Origin: Desulfosarcina widdelii
GTDB lineage: Bacteria; Desulfobacterota; Desulfobacteria; Desulfobacterales; Desulfosarcinaceae
Assembly (NCBI RefSeq): GCF_009688965.1
Contig: NZ_AP021875.1
Coordinates: forward strand, 4,836,001 to 4,900,000
Length of the DNA: 64,000 bases
Direction of reading: 5' to 3'
How positions within the stretch are numbered: the first letter of the stretch is position 1; each line of letters begins with the position of its first letter. The notes under the pieces are model-generated. The model was not told the DNA's origin and ran no database searches. It saw only the letters and a list, made by a program, of their open reading frames with translations. Below are positions 15,898 through 24,830 of this stretch, piece by piece. Made by a program: the position numbers and the translations under genes.

Positions 15898-17358
15898 ATG
15901 GAACCGCTTGACGAGAAGTTGGTAAAACGTCCCGAAGGTTCATCTGCGGAGACGAAGAGCTCAAAGGGCAAGAAAACGGATACTGAAAATCGGCTGGAAA
16001 GTTTGAGAAGAATTTTCGATAGCATCCATGACGGCGCCGTTGTTATCGACGCCCAGGGATATATCACCCATTTCAACAGGGCCTACGCGAAATTTCTCGG
16101 CATCGATTCCAGTTATCCCATAGGCAAGCACTGCACCGAAGTGATCGAAAATACACGTATGCACATTGTCGCCAAAACCGGTAAGCCGGAAATGAACCGG
16201 ACCCAGCAGATAAAGGGTCAGGAGATGATGGTCCAGCGGATCCCGATCCGTTGTAACGGAAAAATCATCGGCGTTTACGGCCAGGTGATTTTTCAGAACG
16301 TCAAGAAAATAAAAAAACTGGCGGCCAGGCTCTCCATGCTGGAGTCAAAAGTTAAATTGTATGAAAGGGAACTCATCGATCTTCGATCGACGCGTTACAC
16401 CATGGACAGTATCGTGGGGATCAGTCGTGCAATCAATGGATTGAAAAAAGAGGCGCTTAAGGCCACAGCCAATCGGTTTCCAGTGTTGATTACCGGTGAA
16501 AGCGGAACCGGCAAGGAGCTTTTCGCCCAGGCCATCCATCACGCCAGTCCGCGCAAACTCCACCCGTTTATCCGGCTGAACTGCGCGGCCATTCCGGGAG
16601 AACTGTTGGAGTCGGAACTTTTTGGCTATGAACGAGGGGCTTTTACCGGCGCTAAGCACGAAGGCAAACCGGGAAAATTCGAACTGGCGCACCGGGGATC
16701 GATATTCCTCGATGAGATCGGAGAACTGCCGCTCAGCATGCAGCCGAAATTGCTGCGCGTATTGGAGGAAAAAGAATTCGAACGAATCGGCGGCACAAAA
16801 ATCATCCGATCCGATTTTCGCCTGATTGCGGCAACCAATCGAAATCTTGAAGACATGATGGCCAAGGGACTTTTCCGGCGGGATCTTTTCTACCGCCTCA
16901 ACGTGATTTCGCTTCAGATTCCGCCTCTGCGTGAGCGCAGGGAAGATATCGTTCTCCTGGCAAGACATCTTCTCAAACAAATGATAGAAGATGCGGCCTT
17001 CGCTCAAATCAGCATGGATGCAGACGTGGAAATGATGCTTCAAAATTATGACTGGAAAGGAAACGTCCGGGAACTCACCAACGTCCTCGAGCGGGCACTC
17101 TCTTCGGTGGAAGGAGATGTTATTCAGCCGGACGATCTGCCGTTCTACTTGCACCGCCGTCAGAAAAAGATGGCCTCGGCGATTTCCTCTTTAAAGCAGG
17201 CCCAGGTCGAGGCCGAAAAAGAGGCCATTCAGACAGCCCTGGAAGAAACAGGTTACAACAAGGCTCATGCAGCGAGACTGCTCGGAATTCACCGCACGCT
17301 CTTGTATAAAAAGGCTGAACGATATGGCCTCGCGCTATCTCCCAGGAAACAATTGTAG
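15898..17358 (+). CDS. Sigma-54-dependent transcriptional activator (PAS-AAA+-Fis)
   Basis: A 486-residue enhancer-binding protein. Residues ~35-150 form a PAS sensor (IFDSIHDGAVVIDAQGYITHFNRAYAKFLG), followed by a short coiled coil, the AAA+ domain with Walker A GESGTGKE, the sigma-54 contact loop GAFTGA and Walker B GSIFLDEIGELP, and a C-terminal Fis-type helix-turn-helix (YNKAHAARLLGIHRTLLYKKAERYGL). With no receiver domain, it is controlled by a ligand or redox signal through PAS. ATG at 15898 is used because GGAG lies 8 nt upstream. Likely target: the divergent Tat/MBL operon, possibly also the SDR/CoA-transferase genes downstream. Confidence 0.93.
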   Translation: MEPLDEKLVKRPEGSSAETKSSKGKKTDTENRLESLRRIFDSIHDGAVVIDAQGYITHFNRAYAKFLGIDSSYPIGKHCTEVIENTRMHIVAKTGKPEMNRTQQIKGQEMMVQRIPIRCNGKIIGVYGQVIFQNVKKIKKLAARLSMLESKVKLYERELIDLRSTRYTMDSIVGISRAINGLKKEALKATANRFPVLITGESGTGKELFAQAIHHASPRKLHPFIRLNCAAIPGELLESELFGYERGAFTGAKHEGKPGKFELAHRGSIFLDEIGELPLSMQPKLLRVLEEKEFERIGGTKIIRSDFRLIAATNRNLEDMMAKGLFRRDLFYRLNVISLQIPPLRERREDIVLLARHLLKQMIEDAAFAQISMDADVEMMLQNYDWKGNVRELTNVLERALSSVEGDVIQPDDLPFYLHRRQKKMASAISSLKQAQVEAEKEAIQTALEETGYNKAHAARLLGIHRTLLYKKAERYGLALSPRKQL

Positions 17359-17451
17359 CAAAATTGATACAGCCAAAAGCGTGCTAGGCCGGAATTAAAT
17401 AGGGCTGACAGAAGATGGGATAAAAACAGAATTGAAATGGCCACAAAAGAA

Positions 17452-17489
17452 AGAACGATCCTGCAACTGACCGTCAGCAGGATCGTTCC
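17452..17489 (-). terminator. Rho-independent terminator after the CoA-transferase gene
   Basis: GAACGATCCTGC (17453-17464) pairs perfectly with GCAGGATCGTTC (17477-17488), a 12-bp stem with a 12-nt loop. On the minus strand it is followed by TTTCTTTTGT, so it serves the minus-strand gene ending at 17502. Confidence 0.8.
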
Positions 17490-17501
17490 TGTTGGATGCA
17501 A

Positions 17502-19070
17502 TTAGAAATTTTCCCGAAACCCCATTGGGCCTGCCTGGAAGATACGACGATCCATCATGATGGGTGACTTCTTTACAACGGGAACGAAATCCATATGCGC
17601 AAATATGTCCGTTTCGATATCGATGCCCGGTGCGATCTCGGTTAACGCCATTCCCTCCTCAGTGAGTTCGAAAACGCATCGCTCGGTAATATATAATACT
17701 TTCTGCTTTTTTTGGCGGGCGTACTTCCCGCTGAAAGTGATGTGTTCGACCCGGTCCAGGAATTTTTTGAACTTCCCTTCCTGAACGATTTTTATTTTGC
17801 CGTCCTCAATGGCAACCTTCAGGCCTCCGGCGGTAAAAGTCCCCATAAATATCACCCGATTGGCATTTTGGGTGATATCGATAAAACCGCCGGCACCGGC
17901 CAGCTTTGGCCCGAATTTACTGACATTCAGGTTTCCCTCCTTATCCGCCTGGGCAAGTCCCAGAAATCCAATATCAAGCCCCCCGCCGTGATAAAAATCA
18001 AACTGGGCAGGCTGCCCGATGATGGCATCCGTGTTGGTGGCTGCACCGAAATTAAGGCCGCCAGCCGGAAGTCCACCAATGACACCCGGTTCCGCCGTAA
18101 GGGTAATTTCCGCCAAAATCCCCTCTTCGTTGGCCACCGGTGCCACGCCCTCCGACATACCGATTCCAAGGTTTACGATATCGCCGGGTTGAAGCTCGAA
18201 GACGGCCCGTCGGGAAACGATTTTTCGTTCGGTCATTTCCATCGGTGGAATCGATTCCATGGGAATCTTTATCTCACCGCTGAAAGAAGGGTCGTATTCC
18301 ACGGCGAAGGTCTGCCAGTGATTTTCTTTTTGGGACAAAACCAAGTAATCAACCATGATTCCTGGAATTTTGACGTCTTTGGGCTTGAGCGTGCCCCGCT
18401 TGGCGATGCGTTCGATCGCCACAATTACAATGCCCCCGGAATTATGCGCGGCTGTCGCAATCTCCAATGATTCGAGGGTCAACGCCTCTTTTTCGATGGT
18501 AATGTTTCCGTCTTCGTCAGCAGTCGTTCCCCGCAGGATCGCAACGTTAATCGGCCGGTTTTTATAGGCCAAATACTCTTTCCCATCGAACTCGATAAGT
18601 TCGACGATCTCTTCAGTTGTAATTGCATTGATCTTTCCGCCGGTATCGCGCGGATCGACAAATGTTCCCAGGCCCACGTGACTGATGGTTCTTGGTTTGT
18701 GGGCGGCGATATCCCTGTACATGTGAGAAATAATACCCTGAGGCAGGTTGTATCCGATCACCTTGTTTTCAATGGCCAATCGGGCCATCCCGGGAGCAAG
18801 GCCCCAGTGACCGCCGATAACCCGTTTTACCAGGCCGTCATGAGCAAAGTGGTTCAATCCCTTTTTGTCGCTGTCTCCTTGTCCGGCTGCATACATGATG
18901 GTCAGATCCCTCGGCTTTCGATGCTTTACATACGAGGTCTCGATTGCTGAGAAAATTTCTTCCGGTATGGCGGTTGCTACAAAACCGCCGAAAGCGATGG
19001 TGTCTCCGTCCTTGATTTTACCGACCGCCTCCGTTGCCGGAATGAGTTTACTTCTCTCCAATTGTGGCAT
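17502..19070 (-). CDS. Acyl-CoA:carboxylate CoA-transferase (family I, YdiF/propionate CoA-transferase-like)
   Basis: A 522-residue protein that covers both halves of family I CoA transferases in one chain. Motifs are GDTIAFGGFVATAIPEEI near the N-terminus, VNLGIGMSEGVAPVANEEG, and the active-site region LTAEPGVIGGLPAGGLNFGAA, whose Glu forms the acyl-CoA thioester intermediate. It swaps CoA between a short-chain acyl-CoA and a carboxylate. MPQLERSKLI is taken as start because AGGAG precedes it; the upstream extension lacks support. Divergent from the SDR gene, with which it may form an acyl-CoA or hydroxyacyl pathway. Confidence 0.93.
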   Translation of the reverse strand: MPQLERSKLIPATEAVGKIKDGDTIAFGGFVATAIPEEIFSAIETSYVKHRKPRDLTIMYAAGQGDSDKKGLNHFAHDGLVKRVIGGHWGLAPGMARLAIENKVIGYNLPQGIISHMYRDIAAHKPRTISHVGLGTFVDPRDTGGKINAITTEEIVELIEFDGKEYLAYKNRPINVAILRGTTADEDGNITIEKEALTLESLEIATAAHNSGGIVIVAIERIAKRGTLKPKDVKIPGIMVDYLVLSQKENHWQTFAVEYDPSFSGEIKIPMESIPPMEMTERKIVSRRAVFELQPGDIVNLGIGMSEGVAPVANEEGILAEITLTAEPGVIGGLPAGGLNFGAATNTDAIIGQPAQFDFYHGGGLDIGFLGLAQADKEGNLNVSKFGPKLAGAGGFIDITQNANRVIFMGTFTAGGLKVAIEDGKIKIVQEGKFKKFLDRVEHITFSGKYARQKKQKVLYITERCVFELTEEGMALTEIAPGIDIETDIFAHMDFVPVVKKSPIMMDRRIFQAGPMGFRENF

Positions 19071-19099
19071 TTGATAACTCCTGAAAAAGTAATCTAACA

Positions 19100-19120
19100 A
19101 AATAGCTGTTCGTGCTATTT
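19100..19120. promoter_or_regulatory. Inverted repeat, possible enhancer for the SDR promoter
   Basis: AAATAGC-TGTTCGT-GCTATTT has perfect 7-bp arms, centred about 115 bp upstream of the sigma-54 promoter at 19223 and 30 bp upstream of the divergent CoA-transferase start codon. Position fits an activator site; the binding protein is unknown. Confidence 0.4.
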
Positions 19121-19222
19121 GGCTCATCACATCCAAATCCCATGCCATACTGTTTATGTCTGGTCGAAACAGGTTGGCCGGCAAAAAAGGAGAACGTTCA
19201 CATGCATTTCTTATAGAGCGTT

Positions 19223-19238
19223 TGGCGTAAGCTTTGCA
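19223..19238 (+). promoter_or_regulatory. Sigma-54 promoter of the SDR gene
   Basis: TGGCGTAAGCTTTGCA has the -24 TGGC and -12 TTGCA elements with exact consensus spacing, about 115 bp before the SDR start codon. This ties the gene to a sigma-54 activator; the nearest is encoded at 15898-17358. Confidence 0.7.
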
Positions 19239-19351
19239 TTGTGTGTTATATGGCGAGCAATTGCAAAAACGCCGGAAAGCGAGTCACTAACACCTCTCTG
19301 CCAAATAAATTTGCGGTGACGCAAAACCGTTTATAACAAAGGAGAAATGAT

Positions 19352-20137
19352 ATGCTTGAAGTAAAAGATTCCGTTGCGGTTATTACAGGAGGAAGCGGCG
19401 GCATCGGGATGGCTCTGGCCAGATACTGGGTTAAAAAACAGGGAAAAGTGGTTTTGGCCGATGTGGTTCCCGAGGCTCTTGAAAAAGCCAAGGAGGAGTT
19501 GGGCGGCAGCATTGTCACCATTCCATGCGATGTTACCAATGAAGAGGATTGCGGGCGATTGGCGGACAAGGCCATTAATGCGTTCGGGCAGATCAACCTG
19601 GTTGCCCCTTTTGCAGGAATCATCATGGATGGTTTGATGCTTTCGACTGATCGTGAAACCGGCAAGGTGAAAAAGAAAATGTCACTCAAGCAATTTCAGA
19701 ATGTCGTTGACATCAATCTCACCGGCGTTTTTCTCACCGTACGGGAGTGCACCGAACGCATGGTGAACAACAATTGTAAGGGGCTTGTCTGTCTTATTTC
19801 TTCTACCGGCGCATTGGGAACGGCGGGTCAGATTAACTACTCTTCTACGAAGGCAGCCATGTCTGTAATGCCTAAGGTTATAACCGCCGAGTTTTTTCGT
19901 CGTGGCCTGTCCGGCAAAATTCGATGTGTCGCAGTAGCACCCGGCTATGTGGGTACACCCATGGTCAAGAATATGGACCAAAAGGCGCTTGAGAACATTC
20001 TGCACGAGGTTCCCATCGGCCGTTTAATCGAACCGGAAGAGGTTGCCGATCTGGTGGGTGCGATTTATCAAAATGAGGCCTTGGCTGGAGACACGTACTT
20101 TATCCATGGCGGCCTGCGGCTTGGTTCCAGGGGGTAA
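19352..20137 (+). CDS. Short-chain dehydrogenase/reductase (FabG-like)
   Basis: A 261-residue classical SDR: Rossmann motif TGGSGGIGMA near residue 11, catalytic Ser in LISSTGALG, YSSTKAA (YxxxK), and VAPGYVGTPM after it. Expected to oxidise or reduce a 3-hydroxyacyl or related secondary alcohol with NAD(P). An excellent ribosome-binding site (AAAGGAG) precedes the ATG. The gene has its own sigma-54 promoter and ends in a good terminator, so it is a single-gene unit divergent from the CoA-transferase. Confidence 0.92.
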   Translation: MLEVKDSVAVITGGSGGIGMALARYWVKKQGKVVLADVVPEALEKAKEELGGSIVTIPCDVTNEEDCGRLADKAINAFGQINLVAPFAGIIMDGLMLSTDRETGKVKKKMSLKQFQNVVDINLTGVFLTVRECTERMVNNNCKGLVCLISSTGALGTAGQINYSSTKAAMSVMPKVITAEFFRRGLSGKIRCVAVAPGYVGTPMVKNMDQKALENILHEVPIGRLIEPEEVADLVGAIYQNEALAGDTYFIHGGLRLGSRG

Positions 20138-20172
20138 TAAACCCCAACGTATGCAACTATGGGGTAAAAAAG

Positions 20173-20211
20173 AGGCCGGAGAGGCTAAAAGCGAGCCGCC
20201 GGCCTTTTTTT
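20173..20211 (+). terminator. Rho-independent terminator of the SDR gene
   Basis: AGGCCGG (20173-20179) pairs with CCGGCCT (20199-20205), with an inner GGCT/AGCC pairing, followed by a run of seven T. Confidence 0.88.
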
Positions 20212-20257
20212 AAAATAAATCAACCACTGCCGTTTCATTGGAGACCCGGCAAAAAAA

Positions 20258-20662
20258 TCAGTCTCTCTGGCACAGCTCCACTAAAACACCGGCGGTGGCT
20301 TTGGGGTGCAAAAAGGCGATCTTGGCCCCGCCGGCACCTATCCTGGGCTCCTGGTCGATGAGTTTGACGCCCTTTTCCTTTAGCTCGGCCAGCGCCTCTT
20401 CGATGTTTTCGACCCGGAACGCCACATGCTGGATGCCCTGGCCCCGTTTTTCGATATATTTGGCCACGGGGCCGTCCGGCGCCGTGGACTCAAGCAACTC
20501 GACTTCGCTTTCGCCCACCGGGAAAAAAGCCGTGGTGACTTTCTGTTCGGCAACGGTCTCGGCACCTTCGAAATTCAGGCCCAGCACGCCGGACCAGAAA
20601 TCCTTGCCATCCTCGATGCTGTTTACCGCGATTCCCAGATGATCGATCTTCAAAATCTTCAT
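20258..20662 (-). CDS. mce: Methylmalonyl-CoA epimerase
   Basis: A 134-residue glyoxalase/VOC-fold protein typical in length and motifs: KIDHLGIAVNSIEDGKDFW, the QHVAFRVENIEEAL segment and a C-terminal FLHPKATAGVLVELCQ, carrying metal ligands His, Gln/His and Glu. It interconverts (R)- and (S)-methylmalonyl-CoA in propionate oxidation or the methylmalonyl-CoA pathway. AAGGAGG precedes the ATG. The neighbouring mutase is not in this window. Confidence 0.95.
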   Translation of the reverse strand: MKILKIDHLGIAVNSIEDGKDFWSGVLGLNFEGAETVAEQKVTTAFFPVGESEVELLESTAPDGPVAKYIEKRGQGIQHVAFRVENIEEALAELKEKGVKLIDQEPRIGAGGAKIAFLHPKATAGVLVELCQRD

Positions 20663-20711
20663 GCAATTTGCCTCCTTCTAAGGTTTATCGATTCCTGTTC
20701 TGAACATATGT

Positions 20712-21893
20712 TTATTTAAATTTTTCCATTACCCGTTTGAAGCCCGGCAATGCCTTGACAATGGTCTGATCGTCCACGCAAAAGGCGATGCGGAAATGGC
20801 CTGGCCCGGCAAACCCGCTGCCAGGCACCACGAGAATCAACTCTTTTTGCAGCTCCCTTACGAAGGCCACATCGTCGGCGATGGGCGTTTGAGGAAAAAG
20901 GTAAAAAGCGCCCGGTGGTGTGGTGAAGGTATAGCCGGCATCGGCCAATCCCTCGCAGAAAATATCCCTTTTGCGTTTGTACTCGTTGATATCCACGCTC
21001 ATCCCCTGCATGCAGGCCACCACCCGCTGCATCAGTGCCGGCGCATTGACAAACCCCAGAATCCGGTTGGTGAGCGCCATGCCAGCCATTAATTCCTTTT
21101 TATGCGTTGCGGCGGGGTTGACCGCGGCAAAACCGATGCGTTCGCCGGGAATGGAGATGTCTTTGGAATAGGATGTCGCCAGGATACTCTGAGCGTAGCT
21201 CTGGAAAATGGAGGGTACCCGGGCGTCGTCGAAGACGATTTTGCGGTAGGGTTCGTCGGAAACCAGATAAATGATGTGACCGAACTGGCCGCTTTTCTGC
21301 TCGAGCAGTTTCCCCAGGGCATCCAGGCTGGCCTTGTCGTAAATCTGACCGGTCGGGTTATTGGGCGAATTGATCAGAACGATCTTGGTTTTCTCGGTAA
21401 TGGCGTCGGCAATAGCATCCAGGTCTAACGTGAAATCCGGCCGGGTGCCTACCATTTTCAACACCCCTCCGTGATTGTCGGCGTAAAAACGGTACTCCAC
21501 AAAGCAGGGCGTGGGCGTCAGCACCTCGTCACCGGGATCGAGCAGGGCCTTGAAAATTACGTTCAGGGCGCCGGCGGCGCCGCAGGTCATGATGACGTCA
21601 TCGCAGCTCATGGTCACACCCTGTTCAATGGTGAGGTATTCGGCGACGGACACACACACCTGGGGATACCCGGCCTGGGGCATGTAGCAGTGGTCTCCGA
21701 GGCCGCATGAATCCACCGTATCCCGCAAAACTTCGTTGAACTTTTCGGGTGGTGGGAGGTTGGGGTTTCCCAGGCTGAAGTCGAATACATTGTCGGCGCC
21801 ATGTTCGGCCTTGAGCCTGGCGCCCTCTTCAAACATTTTTCGAATCCATGACGATTGGGTCATGATCTCTTCAATTTTACGGGCAACGGTCAT
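20712..21893 (-). CDS. PLP-dependent aminotransferase, class I/II
   Basis: A 393-residue fold-type I aminotransferase. It has FDFSLGNPNLPPP near the N-terminus, VILTCGAAGALNVIFKALLDPGDEV-like text, NSPNNPTGQIY, and the Schiff-base lysine in ATSYSKDISIPGERIGF, ending with an FRIAFCVDD segment. The substrate cannot be predicted with certainty (aspartate- or alanine-type). AGGAG before the ATG at 21893. Downstream of it by ~50 bp is mce on the same strand, so they may be co-transcribed. Confidence 0.9.
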   Translation of the reverse strand: MTVARKIEEIMTQSSWIRKMFEEGARLKAEHGADNVFDFSLGNPNLPPPEKFNEVLRDTVDSCGLGDHCYMPQAGYPQVCVSVAEYLTIEQGVTMSCDDVIMTCGAAGALNVIFKALLDPGDEVLTPTPCFVEYRFYADNHGGVLKMVGTRPDFTLDLDAIADAITEKTKIVLINSPNNPTGQIYDKASLDALGKLLEQKSGQFGHIIYLVSDEPYRKIVFDDARVPSIFQSYAQSILATSYSKDISIPGERIGFAAVNPAATHKKELMAGMALTNRILGFVNAPALMQRVVACMQGMSVDINEYKRKRDIFCEGLADAGYTFTTPPGAFYLFPQTPIADDVAFVRELQKELILVVPGSGFAGPGHFRIAFCVDDQTIVKALPGFKRVMEKFK

Positions 21894-22373
21894 CGGTCGG
21901 TCTCCTGTTCCGTCGGTGGGGTTGCGGGGGCAACGGGTTGAATCTTTCGGTCAGTCCTGCTGTGGCGAAAACCAACTTATGGAGATCCTGAATAAAATTC
22001 AAGCCATAATTTCAAATCGAAAAGCGGTCAGCCATCCCGTTTTACTGTACGCCCACCCTCCGATCACGGTATACATCGGCGGTGTTACATTTTTGTAACT
22101 GGCGGGCTCGAATTCATTTTTCGGTGTTAAAAAAGTGCCAACCGGTCGGACCAAAGAAAGCGGGTTGGCGATACGAATGACTAATAGAATCGAAAGACAG
22201 GATTCCCATCCATTTCGATTCCGCTCCCGCCAAATAAAGGGATCGCAAAGCCAATAAGGGACAGCCTCATAGAAAAGGCCCTGATCCACATTGGAAGAAT
22301 GCTGCGATTGATACCCGGCAACGGGATTTGTGGTCAAAAATTACGTTTTTGCAATATCTTGGTATTTTTATAC
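21894..22373. other. Intergenic region upstream of glnK
   Basis: No convincing gene. Short frames here have no ribosome-binding site and cross low-complexity AT-rich DNA. The stretch from ~22330 becomes strongly AT-rich, as is usual upstream of sigma-54 promoters. Confidence 0.6.
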
Positions 22374-22387
22374 TGATTTTGTAATTT
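22374..22387. promoter_or_regulatory. Candidate enhancer motif upstream of glnK
   Basis: TGATTTTGTAATTT, about 115 bp upstream of the sigma-54 promoter. The same core (ATTTTGTAATT) occurs twice upstream of the glnD promoter, suggesting a shared activator site. Confidence 0.45.
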
Positions 22388-22493
22388 TAATGGCGTTTAA
22401 AACACAAAAAAGTAAATACGATATCGAATGATCAGTTTTGGAATTTTTATTTTTTTTTATTTATCAAATAGTTATGTAATTTTTTGCTGCAAT

Positions 22494-22509
22494 TGGCACA
22501 GCGGTTGCT
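22494..22509 (+). promoter_or_regulatory. Sigma-54 promoter of glnK-amtB
   Basis: TGGCACAGCGGTTGCT matches the TGGCACRNNNNTTGCW consensus at every fixed position, about 65 bp before the glnK start codon. Confidence 0.9.
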
Positions 22510-22573
22510 CAGTAGGAATGGCAAAGACGTCAATGCCCGGGATTGCTCAACTCATTAATCAGGAGATGCTTCC

Positions 22574-22912
22574 ATGAAAAAAATCGAAACAATAATTAAA
22601 CCGTTCAAACTGGACGATGTCAAAGATGCCCTCAACAAAATCGGCGTTTCAGGTATGACCATCAGCGAAGTCAAGGGCTTCGGGCGCCAGCGCGGCCATA
22701 AAGAAATTTATCGCGGTGCCGAGTACCAGACCGATTTCATTCCCAAAGTCAAAATCGACATCGTCGTGGACTCCGATCTGACGGACAAAGTGGTTGCCAC
22801 TATTTCCGAGGTGGCCAATACAGGTAGTGTCGGAGATGGCAAGATCTTCGTCCTGCCTGTTGAAGGCGCCTACCGCATTCGTACCGGGGAATCCGGCAAG
22901 GATGCCATTTAG
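22574..22912 (+). CDS. glnK: Nitrogen regulatory protein P-II (GlnK-type), copy 1
   Basis: A 112-residue P-II signal protein: MKKIETIIKPFKLDDVKDAL at the start, T-loop with the uridylylation tyrosine conserved (GAEY, Tyr51), and the ATP-binding B/C-loop region TGSVGDGKIFV and RIRTGESGKDAI. It senses 2-oxoglutarate and ATP/ADP and gates AmtB. It is cotranscribed with amtB 56 bp downstream from a sigma-54 promoter, and GlnD, which would uridylylate it, is encoded downstream. Confidence 0.97.
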   Translation: MKKIETIIKPFKLDDVKDALNKIGVSGMTISEVKGFGRQRGHKEIYRGAEYQTDFIPKVKIDIVVDSDLTDKVVATISEVANTGSVGDGKIFVLPVEGAYRIRTGESGKDAI

Positions 22913-22968
22913 CTTAAATACGAATTGTTCAAATTTTAAAATATAATTTACTTTCAAGGGAGAAAAAA

Positions 22969-24378
22969 ATGAAACTGAAAGCATTTGTCCTGCTGATCCT
23001 GGCCGTTTTGATAAGCGTTCCGTTTGCTCTGGCGGCGGATCCCGAACCCACGGTGCTGACCAATAAAGATGCCATCGATCTGGTACAGACCCATGCCAAT
23101 TACCTGTGGACCCTGGTGGCAGCCTGTCTGGTGTTTTTCATGCAGGCCGGATTTGCCATGGTGGAAGCCGGTTTTACCCGCGCCAAAAACTCCATCAACA
23201 TCATGATGAAAAACCTCATGGATTTTTCCATTGGCTCCATCGCCTTCTGGGCCATCGGGTTCGGCCTGATGTTCGGAGCCTCCGCTACCGGTTGGTTCGG
23301 CACCTCCGGTTTTTTCCTCAGCGATTTCACGCCGGATGGCGATCCCTGGGTCCTGGCCTTCTGGATGTTCCAGGTCGTTTTCGCCGCCACGGCCGCCACC
23401 ATCGTTTCCGGCGCCATGGCCGAGCGCACCAAGTTCACCGGCTACATTCTTTACAGTATCGTCGTTTCGGCCCTGATTTACCCGGTCTTCGGGTCCTGGG
23501 CCTGGGGCAGCCTGTTTAACGGCAGCGGCTGGCTGGAAGGCTTCGGCTTCATCGATTTCGCCGGATCCACCGTGGTCCATTCAGTGGGCGGATGGGCGGC
23601 TCTGGCTGGCGCCATCGTCCTCGGCCCCAGAATCGGTAAATATACCAAAGACGGGAAAGTCAAACCTATCATGGGTCACAATATCCCTCTGGCAGCACTG
23701 GGCGTTTTTATCCTGTGGCTGGGATGGTTCGGCTTCAACCCCGGATCCACTACTACCGCGGATACCAGTATCGCCATGATTTTCGTCAACACCAACCTGG
23801 CGGCCGCCGCCGGTGCCGTGCTGGCCATGATCGCCTCCTGGGCTAAATTCGGCAAGCCTGAAGTCGGCATGAGTCTCAACGGTGCCCTGGCCGGTCTGGT
23901 GGCCATTACCGCCGGTTGTGCCAATGTCCTGCCCGGAAGTGCGATCATCATCGGTGCCATTGCCGGTGTTCTGGTGGTCTTTTCGGTCTTGTTCTTCGAC
24001 AAGATCAAGGTCGATGACCCGGTCGGCGCGGTTTCCGTCCATGGCGTGAATGGTGCCTGGGGTACCCTGGCCGCCGGAATTTTCAACATCGGCGGAACGT
24101 CCGCCAGTATTATCGGGGTTCAGTTGCTGGGCATCGCCGCCTGCTTCATCTGGACCTTTCCCATGGCTTTCATCATGTTCAAACTTATTGACAAAGCCAT
24201 CGGTCTGCGGGTTTCCCCGGAAGAAGAACTGGAAGGATTGGACCTTGCCGAACACGGTGGCATCGCCTATCCGGACTTCGGTGTCTCCACCCATGGCGGC
24301 ATCTCTTCAATCGGCGGAACGCCTTCGTCCGGGGCCCCCGGTTACAGCCCTTCCGCCAAACCGGTAACCCAGTCGTAA
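22969..24378 (+). CDS. amtB: Ammonium transporter AmtB, copy 1
   Basis: A 469-residue Amt-family channel with a cleavable-looking signal (LLILAVLISVPFALAAD), eleven membrane segments and family landmarks: FFMQAGFAMVEAGF, the WAWG pore region, FAGSTVVHSVGGWAAL with the first pore His, and VHGVNGAWGTLAAG with the second. The C-terminal tail is longer than usual, ending in a Ser/Gly/Pro-rich segment. GGGAG precedes the ATG. Partner of the P-II protein encoded just upstream. Confidence 0.96.
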   Translation: MKLKAFVLLILAVLISVPFALAADPEPTVLTNKDAIDLVQTHANYLWTLVAACLVFFMQAGFAMVEAGFTRAKNSINIMMKNLMDFSIGSIAFWAIGFGLMFGASATGWFGTSGFFLSDFTPDGDPWVLAFWMFQVVFAATAATIVSGAMAERTKFTGYILYSIVVSALIYPVFGSWAWGSLFNGSGWLEGFGFIDFAGSTVVHSVGGWAALAGAIVLGPRIGKYTKDGKVKPIMGHNIPLAALGVFILWLGWFGFNPGSTTTADTSIAMIFVNTNLAAAAGAVLAMIASWAKFGKPEVGMSLNGALAGLVAITAGCANVLPGSAIIIGAIAGVLVVFSVLFFDKIKVDDPVGAVSVHGVNGAWGTLAAGIFNIGGTSASIIGVQLLGIAACFIWTFPMAFIMFKLIDKAIGLRVSPEEELEGLDLAEHGGIAYPDFGVSTHGGISSIGGTPSSGAPGYSPSAKPVTQS

Positions 24379-24440
24379 ACGCTCCAACACGAGTCGGATG
24401 ATTATCATCGCACGGTAAGCCATCTGTTCCTCCCCGCAAT

Positions 24441-24482
24441 CCACCCTGAAGCGGCCGGTCCTGCTGCTTCGGGGTGGATTTG
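24441..24482 (+). terminator. Terminator-like hairpin after amtB
   Basis: CCACCC-(T)-GAAGC (24441-24452) pairs with GCTTC-(G)-GGGTGG (24466-24477), followed by a modest T-rich tail (ATTTGCTTT). Confidence 0.65.
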
Positions 24483-24654
24483 CTTTAAGCCGGGCGTCTC
24501 GCCTTTTCCTTAAAATTGCGATTGTTTATCATTGCCGGGGAGCAGTACCTGTGCACGGGGTTGAAATTCCCAATGTGCCACAACTGCCTGATCAGTAAGC
24601 GGCATAAGGCTGTCCGAATGACTCTGCAAGTTTCTGAGATTTTCCTCTTAATTC

Positions 24655-24699
24655 CAATTTTGTAATTATTTGCTCAAAAATATTTCAATTTTGTAATTG
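24655..24699. promoter_or_regulatory. Tandem enhancer motifs upstream of glnD
   Basis: CAATTTTGTAATTA (24655-24668) and CAATTTTGTAATTG (24686-24699) are 31 bp apart, three helical turns, and the second is an inverted repeat CAATT-TTGT-AATTG. They lie 75-120 bp upstream of the glnD sigma-54 promoter and share their core with the element upstream of glnK. Confidence 0.5.
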
Positions 24700-24774
24700 T
24701 GATAGCAAAATCGATATCTTTGAATACAAGCATAACTATTTTTTATTAAAAGATATATCTACATAATCGGCAAA

Positions 24775-24790
24775 TGGCACGCCGGTTGCT
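24775..24790 (+). promoter_or_regulatory. Sigma-54 promoter of glnD
   Basis: TGGCACGCCGGTTGCT, a full match to the sigma-54 consensus with correct spacing. It overlaps an in-frame ATG at 24774, which therefore cannot be the glnD start codon on transcripts from this promoter. Confidence 0.88.
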
Positions 24791-24830
24791 CTACAAATTG
24801 ATTGTTCGAAACAACAATCAAGGTAGAGAT

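Noticed and set aside
19251..19266. TGGCGAGCAATTGCA as a second sigma-54 promoter before the SDR gene
   Set aside because: The distance between the GG and GC elements is one base short; the element at 19223 has correct spacing.
24774..24830. ATG at 24774 as glnD start
   Set aside because: It lies within the sigma-54 promoter, upstream of the expected transcription start, and lacks a ribosome-binding site.
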